Positions 1 to 13,188 are shown, numbered from the stretch's first letter. The stretch: 64,000 bases of DNA from Ypsolopha sequella (GCA_934047225.1 OW203991.1:9300001-9364000), one strand, 5' to 3'. Program-made: numbers and translations. Notes: a model not told the origin generated them from the letters alone.

Positions 1-676
1 AAATACATAATAAATATACAGTAATAGTACTGAAATCACGAAAATATATAAAACATATACAACAGTTACGTACAGTACCTGCTCTAATGTAACATGTCAT
101 CAAAATCGGTTATGTGAGGATACCCGAAAGTGACCAAGTTGATATTGGGGTCAGACCTTTATAAATCTTGGGCTTGAGCGGTAACAGACGAGCGCCACTT
201 TGCAGTTGGTAACCGTCAACAGTAGGCCCACCATGAGTTTGGCACTCGATATACGTTGGCGACTGCGTAAAATATAATGTATTGGAAATTCTGGTTCCTC
301 TCGTATACCGCTAGAACCGCTAAACTCATACAAATGTTTTACGCTGTCGCTAACGTGTATCGAGTGCCAAACTCATGGTAGGCCAGAGGCTTGAGGTAAC
401 TTTAGACGTCGAACCTTGTCGGTGGTAACCGTCTAATGATGGTAGCGTCAGCCGTCGTCGGTTGCAGTCAAACAATTTTTCATAAAAAGTTTCTGTTTTT
501 ATATATGAATGATTTTTGAACGATAATGACGAAACAAAAAAATATATTGATAAAATATTATTTTGTTGCAATTTTTGTTGATTTCGGTGCTTTTAGAGAC
601 TTGAGTGGTATGTATCGGTTATTTGCGGGTCTCATAATGAAACCGATAGTATGTAATATATTTGGGTACTCAGAAA
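1..676. other. AT-rich non-coding DNA with an inverted repeat
   Basis: No gene is recognisable. Two arms of about 50 bp, near 222-272 and 336-385, are inverted copies of each other (both contain the sequence 'gagtttggcactcgata' or its complement), separated by about 64 bp, so this is probably a degenerate foldback MITE. The motif 'ggtaaccgtc' and 'gcgtcagccgtc' sequences near 425-465 recur at 2428-2450, pointing to an older dispersed repeat. Confidence 0.4.
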
Positions 677-939
677 CAGTGGCGTGCACAGAACTTTTTG
701 CTGGAAAAGCAAACAATTGGTCAAGAACAACAATTAAAAAAATATGAAAATATTTAAATATCACTTCGAAAAAAAAAAATTTGTATGACGCCAGGGTAGA
801 CAATGTCTACCCTAGAGTGAAAATTTCCTGTACAAAATTTTTTTCTTCAAAGTGATATTTAAATTTTTTATATTTTTTTTTATTGTTGCTCTTGACCAAT
901 TGTTTGCTTTTCCAGCAAAAAGTTCTCTGCATGCCACTG
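677..939. mobile_element. hAT-type MITE, copy 1
   Basis: A 263-bp element starts with CAGTGGCGTG and ends with the complement, is almost entirely self-complementary (the two halves fold on each other around the central 'gggtagacaatgtctaccc'), and is flanked by a perfect 8-bp target duplication CTCAGAAA (669-676 and 940-947). An 8-bp duplication with CAG...CTG ends fits the hAT superfamily. There is no coding capacity. Two further copies lie at 2721-2982 and 28933-29191. Confidence 0.85.
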
Positions 940-1219
940 CTCAGAAACGGTTTTAATGATGTTGATGCAACTTTTACTTTTTATTTTTATGAAGATTGTA
1001 TTCGCACGTAAAATAAACAAAACATATATTTTTTAATCTGTAAATTTTAATTATGTTACGTTATCTGTACCACAGTTTCACCTCGCTAACACTTGTAAGC
1101 TCTGATTTGCAGATAAATCCTCAATTTGGTAAATATATGTATATATTTTCTTGATCATGAGTCTTCTGCTTTTTATTTTGTTCTTCACTTTAGGTAAGTT
1201 TAATTTTTTGTTGCGCTCT

Positions 1220-1450
1220 TTGTTCTTCATTTTCTTGTTCTGTACTTTGTTTATTTCATTGTTCTGTACTGCGGTCTTCATTTTCTTGTTCTATATATTG
1301 TTTTACATTTTCTGTGTGTTTTCGTTTTTTTAATTTTATTTTTTCCTTTTGTTCCTTTTTTTTGTTGTGCACTTTGATTTTCATTTTCTTGTTCTGTACT
1401 GTGGTTTTCATTTTCTTGTTTTATATTTTGTAATACATTTGCTGTAAATT
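1220..1450. repeat. Degenerate tandem repeat, T-rich
   Basis: Imperfect units of the type 'cattttcttgttctgtactttg' recur several times between about 1220 and 1450. The stretch is T-rich on the plus strand. The short open frames on both strands are by-products of this repetition. No gene is seen. Confidence 0.5.
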
Positions 1451-1942
1451 AAAAATAAACTACCAGAATCGAGTCTTCAATCGTCTTTTGTTCAGAGGCT
1501 GTCGGATCATTGTCATTGCCGTTCATTTCTAATACAATGAATGAGCCTGGAGATGGTGGTGGTCCAAACGATATTTTTCTCTGAAAAACATAATAAATAA
1601 GTTTGAATTTACCTACGTATATAGAATAATTTTTAACCTACTATAAATTATAAAATAATGCAAACCCATTACAGAAAAATACTCAAGTTTCACAAACAAA
1701 TATTGAAATATAATATTAATTCCTAAATATTTACCTAATTTCAAGGATATTACCACGTTTATTGTTGGATCATTGTCTTTGCTTCCATTTCTGAAGCAAT
1801 GAATGAGCTTAGAGATTGTGGTGGTCCTGACGATGCTTTTCTCTGAGAAACATAACAAATAACGCTGAATATGTTTTAATACGTAATATAATTTTTAACG
1901 TACTAGGCTGTCGGGTGACAGTTGGTAACCCTATGTCATATT

Positions 1943-2336
1943 CGTAGTGGTGTAGAAAAAAAACTACATCAAAATAAACAGGGTTGGCTCGACGCAACCT
2001 GGAAAATTTTGTAGATTCAGCAAAAGCAGCATTTTATTGATTAAAAAAATCACATCATCAAGTACATACCATCGACAGAGCGTATAAAAGGTGCTAAAGA
2101 AAGCTTTTTTCATATAAAAAGATATTCGATAAAATCAGACTGATATTAGTACCAACATAGGACATGCAAACCTTATTTTTAAGCACCTTGTGATACGCTA
2201 TATCGAACATAGTACTTATTGACGTAATTATTTTATCAGAAAATTTGCGTTGTTTTTGCTGACTGTACAAAACGCTCAAGGTTGCGCCTAGCCAACCCGG
2301 TTTATTTTGATGTAGTTTTTTTTCTACATCACTACG
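1943..2336. mobile_element. MITE with ~60-bp terminal inverted repeats
   Basis: The left arm (1943-2002) and right arm (2277-2336) are inverted copies containing the shared run 'tgtagaaaaaaaactacatc', 'aaaataaac' and 'gggttggct'. The arms themselves contain a small palindrome (gtagaaaaaaaactac). The 270-bp interior has no recognisable coding sequence. Superfamily and target duplication are not clear. Confidence 0.65.
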
Positions 2337-2720
2337 AGTTGGTCACATCTTGTTACTCGATGAGATAGTGTTCCCGACTGTATTCTGACAGTCTACTACT
2401 CTATACTATAAATTGCCACCGAATGACGTTAGCGTCAGCCGTCGGTTGCAGTCGACCATACAACGCTGACAATACCATCAATCGAGTGCAGTCGGCGCTG
2501 TTTGGCAGCGTCAGCGCGTCGAATGCAACCAATAGCTAACGCTCACTACCATTGTTCGATGGTAGTCGATGGCTATCGCCAACATAGTTCGACATATGCA
2601 GTTACCTACCGTTGTCTACGGCTACCGTTTTGAAAGTGATGTTCGTTTGTTGGCACCCTAAATATTTACTAAATTTCAATGACATTACATAATTTCAATG
2701 ACTATGATATTTGATAGGTG

Positions 2721-2982
2721 CAGTGGCGTGCACAGAACTTTTTGGTGGAAAAGCAAACAATTGGTCAAGAACAACAATAAAAAAAATATGAAAAAATTTA
2801 AATATCACTTTGAAAAAAAAAAATTGTATGGCGCCAGGGTAGACAATGTCTACCCTAGAGTGAAAATTTCCTATACAAACTTTTTTTTTTCAAAGTGATA
2901 TTTAAATTTTTTTATATTTTTTTTATTGTTGTTCTTGGCCAATAGTTTGCTTTTCCAGCAAAAAGTTCTGTGCACGCCACTG
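2721..2982. mobile_element. hAT-type MITE, copy 2
   Basis: Second copy of the element at 677-939, with the same CAGTGGCGTG terminus, the same central palindrome and the same self-complementary organisation. It is flanked by an 8-bp target duplication with one mismatch (GATAGGTG at 2713-2720, GATAGGAG at 2983-2990). An open frame across it is a by-product. Confidence 0.85.
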
Positions 2983-3009
2983 GATAGGAGGTAGAGCTGA
3001 TGCCGGGCT

Positions 3010-3350
3010 CGACTGTGGAGGTACTACCATCTTACTTGGAGACCCCCTCGAAGTAATTCATGGGAGAGTAAGAGGACAGCTCACAGGCAAAAAACCAGGA
3101 GGCCCACCATGCCTGGGACCGATGGATGGCGGTATATCCATCCCTTATAGCTGGGCCTTATATGGAACAGACTGGTAACGGGCAGCGGCGTCACTGGTGG
3201 GAGGGTTCCGGCACCGCGCTCACCAACCCACCTGCCCAGCATGTGTGAGTATGGGCAATTCTTCCAGGATGACCAACGGGAATGACAAAGTCCTGGAAAG
3301 GCTTATGTCCAGCAGTGGACGAACGAGGCTGATGGATGGATGGAATGACA
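3010..3350 (+). mobile_element. Truncated non-LTR retrotransposon 3' end
   Basis: The segment is GC-richer than its surroundings and ends with 'cttatgtccagcagtggacgaacgaggctgatggatgga', the 3' end typical of an abundant lepidopteran LINE family (RTE-like; I know it from many moth genomes, so the family name is recall). The same tail is present at 15218-15262. There is no intact reading frame; it is a 5'-truncated dead copy. Confidence 0.6.
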
Positions 3351-3802
3351 TTACAGGTTACATGCACAGATTATTTTGAATTAATATATTGTCAGGTCTA
3401 CCCGAATAAACTTTTCAGTACTTAGTCTTTTTTGCAGATTTTGTCGGATTATTTTCTTTGCCTTCTGTTTCTGGTGGTCTCTTTTTAGATGCCCCTGAAA
3501 TAATATATCAATTATATGTATTATACCTACAATTCTAGTTATTCAAATATCTCTACATAATATTACAGGTATAAATACCACGGCTTTGATATGCCTGCCT
3601 GGGACATATTTTTCTGAAATGAACTAAAACAACTATTTCAAATAGGGCTCTGGTCCAAAAAAAAACAGGTCGGAAGCGGAGCTAAACCTAGTCCGAACCT
3701 TGATACTTAGGTAGTTTATTTAGCTGGATAGAAGTAAAAACAAAATTTTGAGCAACGTTTTTTGCGTGAATTGTTGCTTATAGTTTATAATAATAATTAT
3801 AT
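3351..3802. other. Non-coding AT-rich DNA
   Basis: No open frame with recognisable similarity, no RNA gene and no clear repeat structure is seen in this stretch. Confidence 0.4.
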
Positions 3803-4066
3803 ATCGTCACGATACGAATCCCCGGGGGGGTTTTGGAGGTGTTCCGAGTGTGTCCGCACTCGGTACACCCGCGTTTCACCGACGATAAGTATGTCCCAAC
3901 GTGGTTGGTGGTGATTTTGGGCACAAAACATTCAGCAAGTAGTAAGTATTAGTAAATACTACGAGTATGCACAAATATTCAGAAAAATTCCTTGGTGCAT
4001 GCCCAACCGGGGCTTGAACCTGGATCTCAAAATTGAGAGGCCTGCGTTCTACCCATGAGCTACTAT
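3803..4066 (-). mobile_element. tRNA-derived SINE, copy 1
   Basis: Read on the minus strand, the segment begins with a tRNA-like head containing a RNA polymerase III A-box-like sequence (complement of 'gagctact') and a B-box (complement of 'ggcttgaacc'), followed by a body with the conserved 'gtttcaccgacgat' and 'gggcacaaa' blocks. The same body occurs at 13189-13468 and 51372-51658, with a fragment at 12875-12925. Confidence 0.65.
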
Positions 4067-5963
4067 AATTGTTACCAATAATTATTCATATCTATTCAAC
4101 TATGGATAATGATTGTGTAGGTAGATTATATTAGGTACCTACTTACTTTACTGCATGTATTTTCAAAGCTTTTGTAGCCGCTTCTTTCTTGTTTTAGGTT
4201 TCGTGGCATTTTTCTCAATCACATTATATATTTATAATTTTTCTAAAAAAAGTTCTTTGCTAACTCGTCAAACTTCTAGTTTATTATAGCGTCCACGCGC
4301 GAACTTCACAGCAAAATTTATCCTCTAAATAACTAAGTCCATTGCCGAAAGTACTCTGAACGCACACAAATAAAAATCCTTATAAATATTTTCGCAAACA
4401 TGTCATCAGACGCCAGGGTGCGGTACGTGGCAACTAGTGACACAGCCTCCCCGTCTGAACGCCACTGCATGACTGATGCCTGCGCCCGCGCAGAGCACCT
4501 CTTAGCCTTTGACCTTGAAATCTTACATATTTCGATATTTTTAACAGAAAAAGTTACTGGATTTACTTGAGATATGTTGCATTTAAAGTTAAACAAATTC
4601 TTAATTTTTTGGCGTGTAAATATTTCCAAACGTCATAGAAGATTAGGAGGAGTAGGGAATTCAAGCCAAAAAAACATCATGCAGTTGTTTTTTTTTTTAA
4701 TACAGAAGTTTTGATCGTACGAAACCAAAATTTGTTGCAAATATTTTTAAAGAGTTATTGCTTCATATATATTTTTTTCAAGCCATTTGGTCCAGCCGTA
4801 AACGAGGAGTAGGCTTTAGAATGTACCCATCTGGCAGTACTTGAAGGTCTCAAGCGCCTTAACGGGATGTGAGCCTGCGACTTCCGTATTAGTGGTTGAA
4901 ACATTCGAGCGGTCAACTTAGTACATAGATACTCTATTGTTTGTTCTAGGGAGTAAACTTTTTCCACAATATGAGTTTATTCGGCGTGTCTCGTGATTGT
5001 AACCAATACAAAGATATCACGTTATATAATTTCTCTTTGTTTCGTTTCTTTTCTTACTCATATGACTTTTTACTGTTTTTAAAGAGATGGAACAATTTTA
5101 CTATGGGCTGAAACGGGAGCCACGATAAAAATATATGATAAACTACAGAATATCTGAAATAAGATGGTAAAGTTAGTACTTTTTACCTAAATGAATAAAA
5201 AAAATGTAAAATAAATACCGAAAACAAGGTTCAAATGAAGGCTATTAAGATTCAACTTAATGAATCAAGTATGCAAAAAAACAAATTAAAACTCAGCCAA
5301 ATTGAAAATATTAAAACAACAAATGAGATCCTTCCATTTCTTTTGAAAAAATTCACTTATATACGTAATAATTGTAAATATTTATGTAGCTAAATTTTCG
5401 CAGCTTAATTCCTCCCTCAAAAGACACAAGATTACGGAAGAGGTGCAGGACGAGTATGTGAGATAGTGAGACGAACACACTAAGGCCACCAGCAGTAGAC
5501 GTCACATTAATTTAAAAAAAAAATAACTTTCATTGTAGCATTCTATTTTTGATAAAACCGTTCCTTTGGACGATTAAAAATTTAAAATGGCGCAGTACAT
5601 TTAGCTCTAGTTCACAAAAAAGATAATTAGCTAGCACTTGAAACTCAAATAAAACAACAGAAAAAAGACCCGACTACTTAGTATCACAGTTTGAGTAAAA
5701 GATAATGAAGGAACTTGAACAAAACGATCGCATTTTTTCTAGAAGTGCACTTGCTAGATTCCGGGCGAGTTCTTAAAGATAATTACTTCCTAGATAGATG
5801 TAAAGTGTTATGGAGGTGGGAAGATTATGAAAATACGCATAAGGATTACAAAAAATTTGGCTGGTCGCATCTGGTCTCCAAAATATTAATAACTTATATA
5901 TTTTATTATATGCTGGACTAATTCTTCTTATAATATTATTAAAACTCGCGTGAGCTGACATAC
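4067..5963. other. Gene-free AT-rich stretch
   Basis: No convincing gene. The minus strand of about 4788-4950 has a weak tRNA-like stretch (gtcgcaggctcacatccc resembles a B-box) and may be an old SINE. The small open frames here have no recognisable domains and no supporting codon pattern. Confidence 0.35.
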
Positions 5964-6193
5964 TAAATTATTATTACATACGGCTTGAACACTCACGTGT
6001 GATTGTTGTTGACTATATGCCAACCGTTTCACCGATACAATTTCGGCATTATCAAGCCGAGTGTCATTCTTAGGACGACGACGCGGCGTTCACCGTCGTT
6101 GTCAAACGGGCACTGGCAGCCGCCGATCGGCATCACAATGATCGCCGATCACAATCACACGTGAGTGTTCAAGCCGTATGTAATAATAATTTA
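5964..6193. mobile_element. MITE with perfect 43-bp terminal inverted repeats
   Basis: The first 43 bases (5964-6006) are an exact reverse complement of the last 43 (6151-6193). The arms include 'acatacggcttgaacactc'. The interior is GC-richer and has its own partial inverted repeats around 'gccgatcggcatcacaatg'. There is no coding capacity. Perfect arms indicate a recent insertion or gene-conversion-like homogenisation; the superfamily is not evident. Confidence 0.75.
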
Positions 6194-8565
6194 ATTCTTC
6201 TTATTTTCAGGTTTTCCCAAACGATGACAGTAAAGTTTGTGTTTAAGGGTCCAAAGATGCAAACAGCTTTTATTTTGCTATAAATCCACTTACTGCACTA
6301 ATGTTTTAAACGACAGATTTTTAACAAGTTGATAGTGGCAAAGCATATGAATAAACTTTTAGATGGGGTTTTGATTGGGCTTTGATGGGCAGAGAGAGAA
6401 ACCATTTCTTATGCAAGTGGTCTTTTTTTTTGGAATTTCATTTGTCGTTTTTACATCTGGTGTTGCAGTCAAAAATATTAAATATGTTGAGTTCCCAAGC
6501 GATTATTGAGTTTATTGTTTTTTACAGTTACGGTTTTTTAAAAAAAGTATAAAATGTCACTAATAATAATTTCACATATGTTAATTTAATAGTAATTTTA
6601 ATAGTAATTTTACTAAATTTATTAACTAAATAGATAATAATCAATAACTTAATGAAGTAATTTTGACATGACAATTTTAACGTATCACAAAATCACAATC
6701 ATGATAAAATTTAATTTTTCTACTACCTTTATGAAAAAGTTCCATTTACTACTCGAAATTAAATTTGAAAATCGAACTTTCCGGGCCCCGTTGCAGAATG
6801 ACCATCAGGTCAGTTTGAAATGAAATTTCATTTATTGCAAAATTGGGTTCTTTTTGACGTTTGTCTTCATTTCATGCTAAATTAGGTTCTTTTTGTCGTC
6901 CTTAGTTTGTTTACGAAACAATCGATTATATCGCGTATATTTTCGCAAAATGATACTGGCCACAAATAAAAATTGCCGGCCGAAGCCTGAAAAAAAAAGG
7001 TGAAATTCGCGCCGTGCTTTGCAAAGTCATAAAATTCATTAAATTTTAAAGGAAAATTAAATATCAAAATACATAAATCAGGTAGTTGAAAAAGTATCGT
7101 TCGCAACGAGTAAAAATGGATTTTCTTACCCTCGGAATGTAAGCTTCATTCCTCGGGTAAGAAAATCCGCCATTTTATACTCGTCACGAAATACACTATT
7201 TATGTATTTTTCGCCTTTTCGTAAATCATCTTTAATTTTTTACTAATTAAGTAACCAAATCAATCCTACCTCCATGCTCAAAAGTCGACCCTATACATCG
7301 GCCAAGAAAAAACTTGTTCGGTACCAATAAACTGGAAAGTTGACTTCGAAAGTTCAAATAGCGGGTAGTTAGCAAAATGTTAAGTATTATTATGAAATCC
7401 TACTCTGGAATAAAGCAAATTGTTAATTTCTAGTTGTTCCTTCCTTCCGTCTGCCTTTTGCACGTACTAAGAATTAAAACTTTTCAAGTAAATATTTAAA
7501 CTTGTAAAGTTTATTTTTAGGCATTCACAACTACCTACTCATGAGTGTTTTGTCATATGAAAACCTATTATACAAGGCTTTGGCAGCTATATAAATTTTT
7601 TTCGTGTATTATCATGTCGTTTGTCATTTAATTTCCAAAACAATTTTATTTTGTAGTTTTTTTTAAATATGTTGCCACCATATTAAATATATTTTTTGTT
7701 GTAGCATACTAACATTTGATTTTCTTTCACTTCCATGATATTTTTTTAAATGTGTAAGTTACTGAGTTGCTTTTTTGGTCGGAGTGTCGATAAGGTTTTC
7801 TAAGTCTTTTTTCCCATAGTGCCCCCTTTTCTACACCCCAACCGCTTCTTTCAAAACTTTGAAAATTTATTGTATTAAATTGTACCTTAAAATTTTAAAC
7901 TGTTTTGAGAAAACTCAATGTGTTTTTGAAAGACCTTTTAACCCATTTAAAAAAAGGAAATGGTTCTCAATTCGACTGTATTTTTTTTTGGGTATGTTAC
8001 TCTATAACTCTGTCATTTCTGAACCGATTTCAATAATTACTTTTTGTTTAGAAGAGTGTTCTCTCAGGTAGGTTTCATTTTGAGATTGGCCATGATCTGA
8101 TGAAGGTCTTCAGAGATAGACAGTGGAACTCCTCAGAAAATGACAGAATACCACTCGAGATTGAGGTAATTGATTTGTACTGGGATACTAATTGCAAGGT
8201 ATTACTTGGAAATGATTATTTCTCTACTTTACCTTCAATGGCTTCATTATCATAAAAATCCTCAACTAATGTGCTGATTGCAGGATTTTACTTGGAAATT
8301 ATCACAATAACCAGCTGACCTTACGGATTACAGCAAATAACTTGAGAACAGAATGAATGCCATTACGAACGAACGCCACCAAGTTACGCGGTAGACCCAC
8401 CAACAACGAACTAAAATTTTATGGAAGCGTAAACTCGCTTAAAAATTGACGCCACCGTTTATGTGCTCAGGTAGGCAAGGCTTACTTTTATGTGTTTTGC
8501 GTTGATCAGTCTTGCAGTGCGCGGTGCGCCGTCCAAACTAGTGAGCACAACAAAATTATAACAAA
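6194..8565. other. Gene-free AT-rich stretch with a foldback
   Basis: No coding sequence is recognised. At about 7085-7200 there is a foldback: arms containing 'ggattttcttacc' and its complement flank a short centre at 7145. The remainder is AT-rich without clear features. The end of the stretch (8480-8565) would be the 5' region of the THAP exon that follows. Confidence 0.4.
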
Positions 8566-8642
8566 ATGCCGGGTTGCACTGTAAATTGGTGCATAAGCAG
8601 CTCGAGCAAATACTGCAAGAGTCATGGCATCAGGTTTTATGC
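8566..8642 (+). CDS. Probable first coding exon of a THAP-domain protein
   Basis: An ATG in a good eukaryotic context (acaaaATGcc) opens 25 codons giving MPGCTVNWC..., GIRFY, followed exactly by a consensus splice donor GTAAGT at 8643-8648. THAP domains characteristically start at the initiator methionine with M-P-x-C-x(2-4)-C and reach an F-x-x-F/P motif about 25 residues later, where an intron is common. The exon would encode the first two zinc ligands (residues 4 and 9); the downstream Cys and His and the invariant W, P and F should lie in later exons. I could not identify those exons in the window, so this may be a host gene with a long first intron, or a relic of a P-element-like transposase or THAP pseudogene. 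No upstream in-frame extension is needed. Confidence 0.55.
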
Positions 8643-9087
8643 GTAAGTATTCGAAATGTACATTAATTTAAAACCAAAAACTCTAAAACGAAACAACCTT
8701 AGAAACTATTAACACATTACCACGTATAGTGCTTAAAGTAGTATCTAGTACGAAACGCTGTTCAAAAAATAAAACAATTTCCTCTGTATAGTGTGCGTGA
8801 TCGTGGTGTATTAATTTATTGATGGTCTTACGCACACAAGCGCGTGAATAATGTTGCCCGCTTCAAATGCATTCAGTGAAGTAGTGAAATTCTTTACATT
8901 TATTAAACTTAGTAAGTAAGTAGAAACTAAATTTGACTAACCTAATTTAAACAATGACTTATTTTTATTATCTAGTTTCTTGAAATTAAATTAAATGACT
9001 TTATATTAACGCAGCAAGATAGGACCTTAAAAGTGACTGGACCAAATCAATTTGTTTTTATCTGAAATATTAATCATATGCCGAACA
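8643..9087. other. Non-coding DNA (possible intron start)
   Basis: Begins with the splice donor of the THAP exon. AT-rich, no exon-like open frame recognised. Confidence 0.3.
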
Positions 9088-9230
9088 GGTCCTCTAAAAA
9101 GGCCGCTTTGGATGAATCATATTATGATTCTGTTCTAATGCCGTCTCTTTTGCACGCGTGAAAAAACTAACTCCATCCTACTTTCAAATCATTTTATAAT
9201 TCACCCAAGTCGGCCTTTTTAGATCCCCTG
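9088..9230. mobile_element. Small MITE, 'ctctaaaaaggcc' family, copy 1
   Basis: About 140 bp with inverted termini: the left end reads 'caggtcctctaaaaaggccg' and the right end is the complement of 'caggggatctaaaaaggcc'. The same element occurs at 35446-35577. Non-coding. No convincing target duplication. Confidence 0.6.
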
Positions 9231-12200
9231 CTCACGAGCACCCTAGCTACAATTACATTTCTCCGTGTATACCAAAAATATAGGGTTTCCCTTATTGATG
9301 GAACTCTAACAACTCTTGATCCTTTTGAAAACTACACAACACACATCTTATGGCAACAAACACTAATACGCATACATAAACTCAACATATTTTAGTGAAT
9401 ATTTTTTTTTCTCTGTACTGGTAACACTGGCAACATCATTGTAAACAAAAATATTACGAGGTTATTGATGAACTTTGCACTAAGAAATATTAATGAAAAT
9501 GTGATACTTACACATAGAATGATACGTTTTGTCCTTATTATCTTTCCGATAGTAATTTGAACACGTTTTAAAAGCGCAACTTTTGGAGTTGTGTTCTCGA
9601 TCAAATGTCCTTGTGCACTGACTCAGTGACAGCGCGGTCTCGTTTACTTTGGCCAAGGGCCAAGACTGTACCGTTGCATATTTCGTGCGCTTACACTACG
9701 TCTAGGCTTAAGGGCCTTACTATCGCCAAATTTACGGCCAAACCAAAAATAATGAAAAAACGTATTATGAATAATCAGCTCTTAGACAACATATGCAACA
9801 TTTTTCTATTTCATACCACCAAAACTTCTAGATGAAAAAATTTATTAACTAAATGGTGTTTTTTGGCTTGAATTTTCTACTGCTCCTAAGTGGCTTGACC
9901 GATTGAATTCATTTATGCTTTGATAAATAGATAAACTTGATAGCTATAAACATAACATAGGATTATACAATCGAACAATCACGTCCATGTGAAAAGTATT
10001 ATTTTCTCCTATTTGGCCCTATCAAGGACGCAGCGAGCGTCGTAACAGCCACTATGCATTGCGCGCTGATATGAACGTTATTTCAATGTCGTTTCCGTTG
10101 ATATTCGTACTGAAAAATATCGAGCTGCTAATTTGGCGATGGTAATCGCCTGTTTTCGTCTTTTATATAATAACATAAAGATTACGACTAGGTCCATTCT
10201 TTTCGGTTCGACTCAAGTTTATGATTGGCTGGAATTGGAATGTCGTGACAATCACTAGCCAATCATATTGCGATTATCGTAGCGAGCTAAGTACGTGTAA
10301 TATACTCAAAATCATACATTACCTCCGTGTCTTGGGGCCATAATCCTAGGAAGGGATGTACTGAGATAGATTTCCATAAAACATTAGTTCGTTGCCCGCC
10401 AAACTATGAAGTTTACAATGACGGATCATGTATCTCTAGAAACTGCGTACGACAATGAAGTGACAACATCTTGTTTTACTAAAGACTTTATTCTATAGGA
10501 AACCAAAAAAATATTTTAGATTTTGTTTATTACCTCCAAATATAGACACAATTTTTCGCCAAAAGTGTGAAATCACAGTAGATACAATAGTGTGTAGACT
10601 GGAATTATAGTTTGTACCCTAAAATTGTACATTATATTCAGAAACTGAATTTTGCCCAAATATCAGAAAGGATTTTTTGTCACTCCATTGTTGACAAGCT
10701 ACCTTTACTTACAATACGCTATTCAAGTTAACCCCTTATCAAGAACATGCTTGACATTCAGCCCGCGACCGCGACCGGCCAATAGCTGTCGACCGCCAAA
10801 GTGGATTTCTCAGAACTTCCGTCTTCAAGTCAGACCAATTGAACCAACTTGGACTAAGCAATAGCTGTCCTCACTATTACACACGACTGGATTTGACCGA
10901 CACAAGACGTGAGCACTAGAGGGTTATATTTTATGGGGTAAGGGGTAAAATAATAATAGTACGATAATATTTAGATCTCTAGGTAATCTCTGCTTACCCC
11001 TGAGGGAGACTAGCATCATAATAATAATTAAATAAATAAATATATTAAAGAGACTCGATCGTGGGTTGAAATATCGTGCTTGCAGTATTTTTTGGAAGAT
11101 AGTCTTTATTTATTTGTGCCCAAAAAACGATTAAAGCTCAAATCACGTTTAGCTGAAAATTTTCGAAATTCTCGGAAAAACAATTCAAAACAAAGTTCAT
11201 TTCAATAAGATAAGTCCGTCACTAGGTTTAATCAAATACTCTTTGCCTTCGGCTACGAAAGCTATTTGTTTATTCTCTGCCAAATATATTCCAGTTTTGA
11301 TCTATTAGTGCTGTTTTCGAAAAATATTGCCCAAATAGTGGAAGTGTACAGTTATTCAATAATAGTTAAGTGTATTATATTACCTAAAATTGTTACTCGT
11401 CTCTCTTTCTACACGTCTCTATTTCACAGAAATACATAACTTTTAAATGAAATTTCAAAATATTTTAGCATGTTCCAAAAACGTAAAATTAAATAATGTA
11501 TAAGTTATAGAAGATTGTGTACATTGCATAATTGATTGTGCATAAAACAATCCATTTTATCCGAGCCGCTTATAGGGCCGAGCGGAACGGCGAGGGCATA
11601 TATTGAGTCGAGGATAAAATGGGTTTTATGCCAGAGTTACACTCTGCTTTTCACTTCGATTGCGAGATTAAACACTTTTATGCACGAGAGCATAAAACGT
11701 AGTTTTATTCCGCTTATAGCAAGCAAAAACAAGAACTTTACGAGCATGAGAAGTGAAAATTATATTTTCTCATGTTTTGTAATTGGAGTTTTTAAAATTT
11801 CATGTTTACGTAAGTTATAGAAGAACGGGGTTTCTTCTTACATGCATTTATATAGTTAAATTCAAAAGAAGTCCCTGCAATAGTGTAATAAGAAACAATT
11901 TGGCGAGTACATTTTGTATTTTGTACTCTATCTATAGTACGATTGCTACCAACGGGCTATGTTTGTATAGTCAAATTCATATTATGGCTGACGGCTGTGT
12001 TACTGTTCCGGACCAAGGTTCAGAGACTCTTTTTGTGAAAAGTGCAAAATAAAATTTTGGCTTCCCATATAATTTACCTGTGTTGTTATTTGTTGTTAAA
12101 GGAGTTGTTCGTAAATTAGTATATGCCCACAATTATTTTTTTCATATTCCACCAATAAGGTCATTGAAGCTTGGTCCTGTCCTCTTACTAAGTCTGCAGT

Positions 12201-13185
12201 ATGAATTTGACTATATAAACAAGAGTCACCTTAGCACAATGCATAGTATGCAGGTTAACCTCATAGTATTTTCCTTTTGAGTTGCATAATAGTAGTTTAT
12301 GCTACAAGGGCGAAAAGGAATAAATTACGAAGACGATTTAAAACACGAGTGTAGCGAGTGTTTTAAACGTAACTGAGTAATTTATTGCTCTTACGCCCAT
12401 GTATCATACTACGTTTTTCGATGCATAGTGTGAGGAAATAAAACAAATACAATTTTGAGAACTTTAAATTATGATTGGCTCAAAAGGACTATATCCAGAG
12501 CCGTTAAACAGTGAAAAAAAAAGAATAACATTTATGGTACACATTATGTTTTATTCGGCCATGGTACACAGGAAGCCAACTTCTCGTAAATAAATTAAAA
12601 AAAAAAATAATAAAGCCCTAAGGCAAAATAATCGACTTTCTGTTCGGTTTTGATGCATGAAAAGTGGGCCTTTACGAGCACTTGCATTGAAAAGTAATAA
12701 AATACATACATAAAATATCATGGTTATTTATAAAAACTCATCGGCGCATAGCGCTAGCGAACGAATTGGACCTAGAAAGTTTAAAAAAGTCTACATGCAT
12801 GACGTGTTGCGACGTGTTTTCCAGAAATGTTTTTAGTTTAGTCTAGTTTAGTTCCACTTTTCACAATTTTTTTTACGTCCTAACGTGATTCGAGTTATCA
12901 CCGTTTTTCGGGCACAAATAAATAAAAACTACCTTGCGAAAAAAACTGAAGGCACGTACTTGTTACTTTTGGATACAGACTCTCATCTCATTCATATAAT
13001 TTAATAGGCTTTTCATCTAATATGACTGAAGCAGAAGTCTTTGTATACATTTTTTTTTCTGCCATCAGAATTTTCTATTCACTTTGCAGATTGAACAGAA
13101 AATCGGTGTAAAGCGTTTGACTATGATTACTGACCGAGTACATGCATTCTGTGGATAGACATTAATTTTACATCCATAAAAAAAT
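9231..13185. other. Gene-free AT-rich stretch
   Basis: No recognisable gene. Contents: a fragment of a lepidopteran dispersed repeat near 10985-11020 ('tctgcttacccctgagggaga'), a foldback at about 12292-12413 (arms containing 'ggcgaaaaggaataaattac' and its diverged complement, with centre 'gagtgtagcgag'), and an isolated fragment of the SINE body at 12875-12925 ('tcgggcacaaata'). Short open frames at 9605, 11536, 11783 and 12080 have no domain signature. Confidence 0.4.
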
Positions 13186-13188
13186 ATG

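Noticed and set aside
3010..3350. A 60-codon frame at 3197 as a gene
   Set aside because: It lies in a LINE tail containing the widespread 'cttatgtccagcagtgga' sequence.
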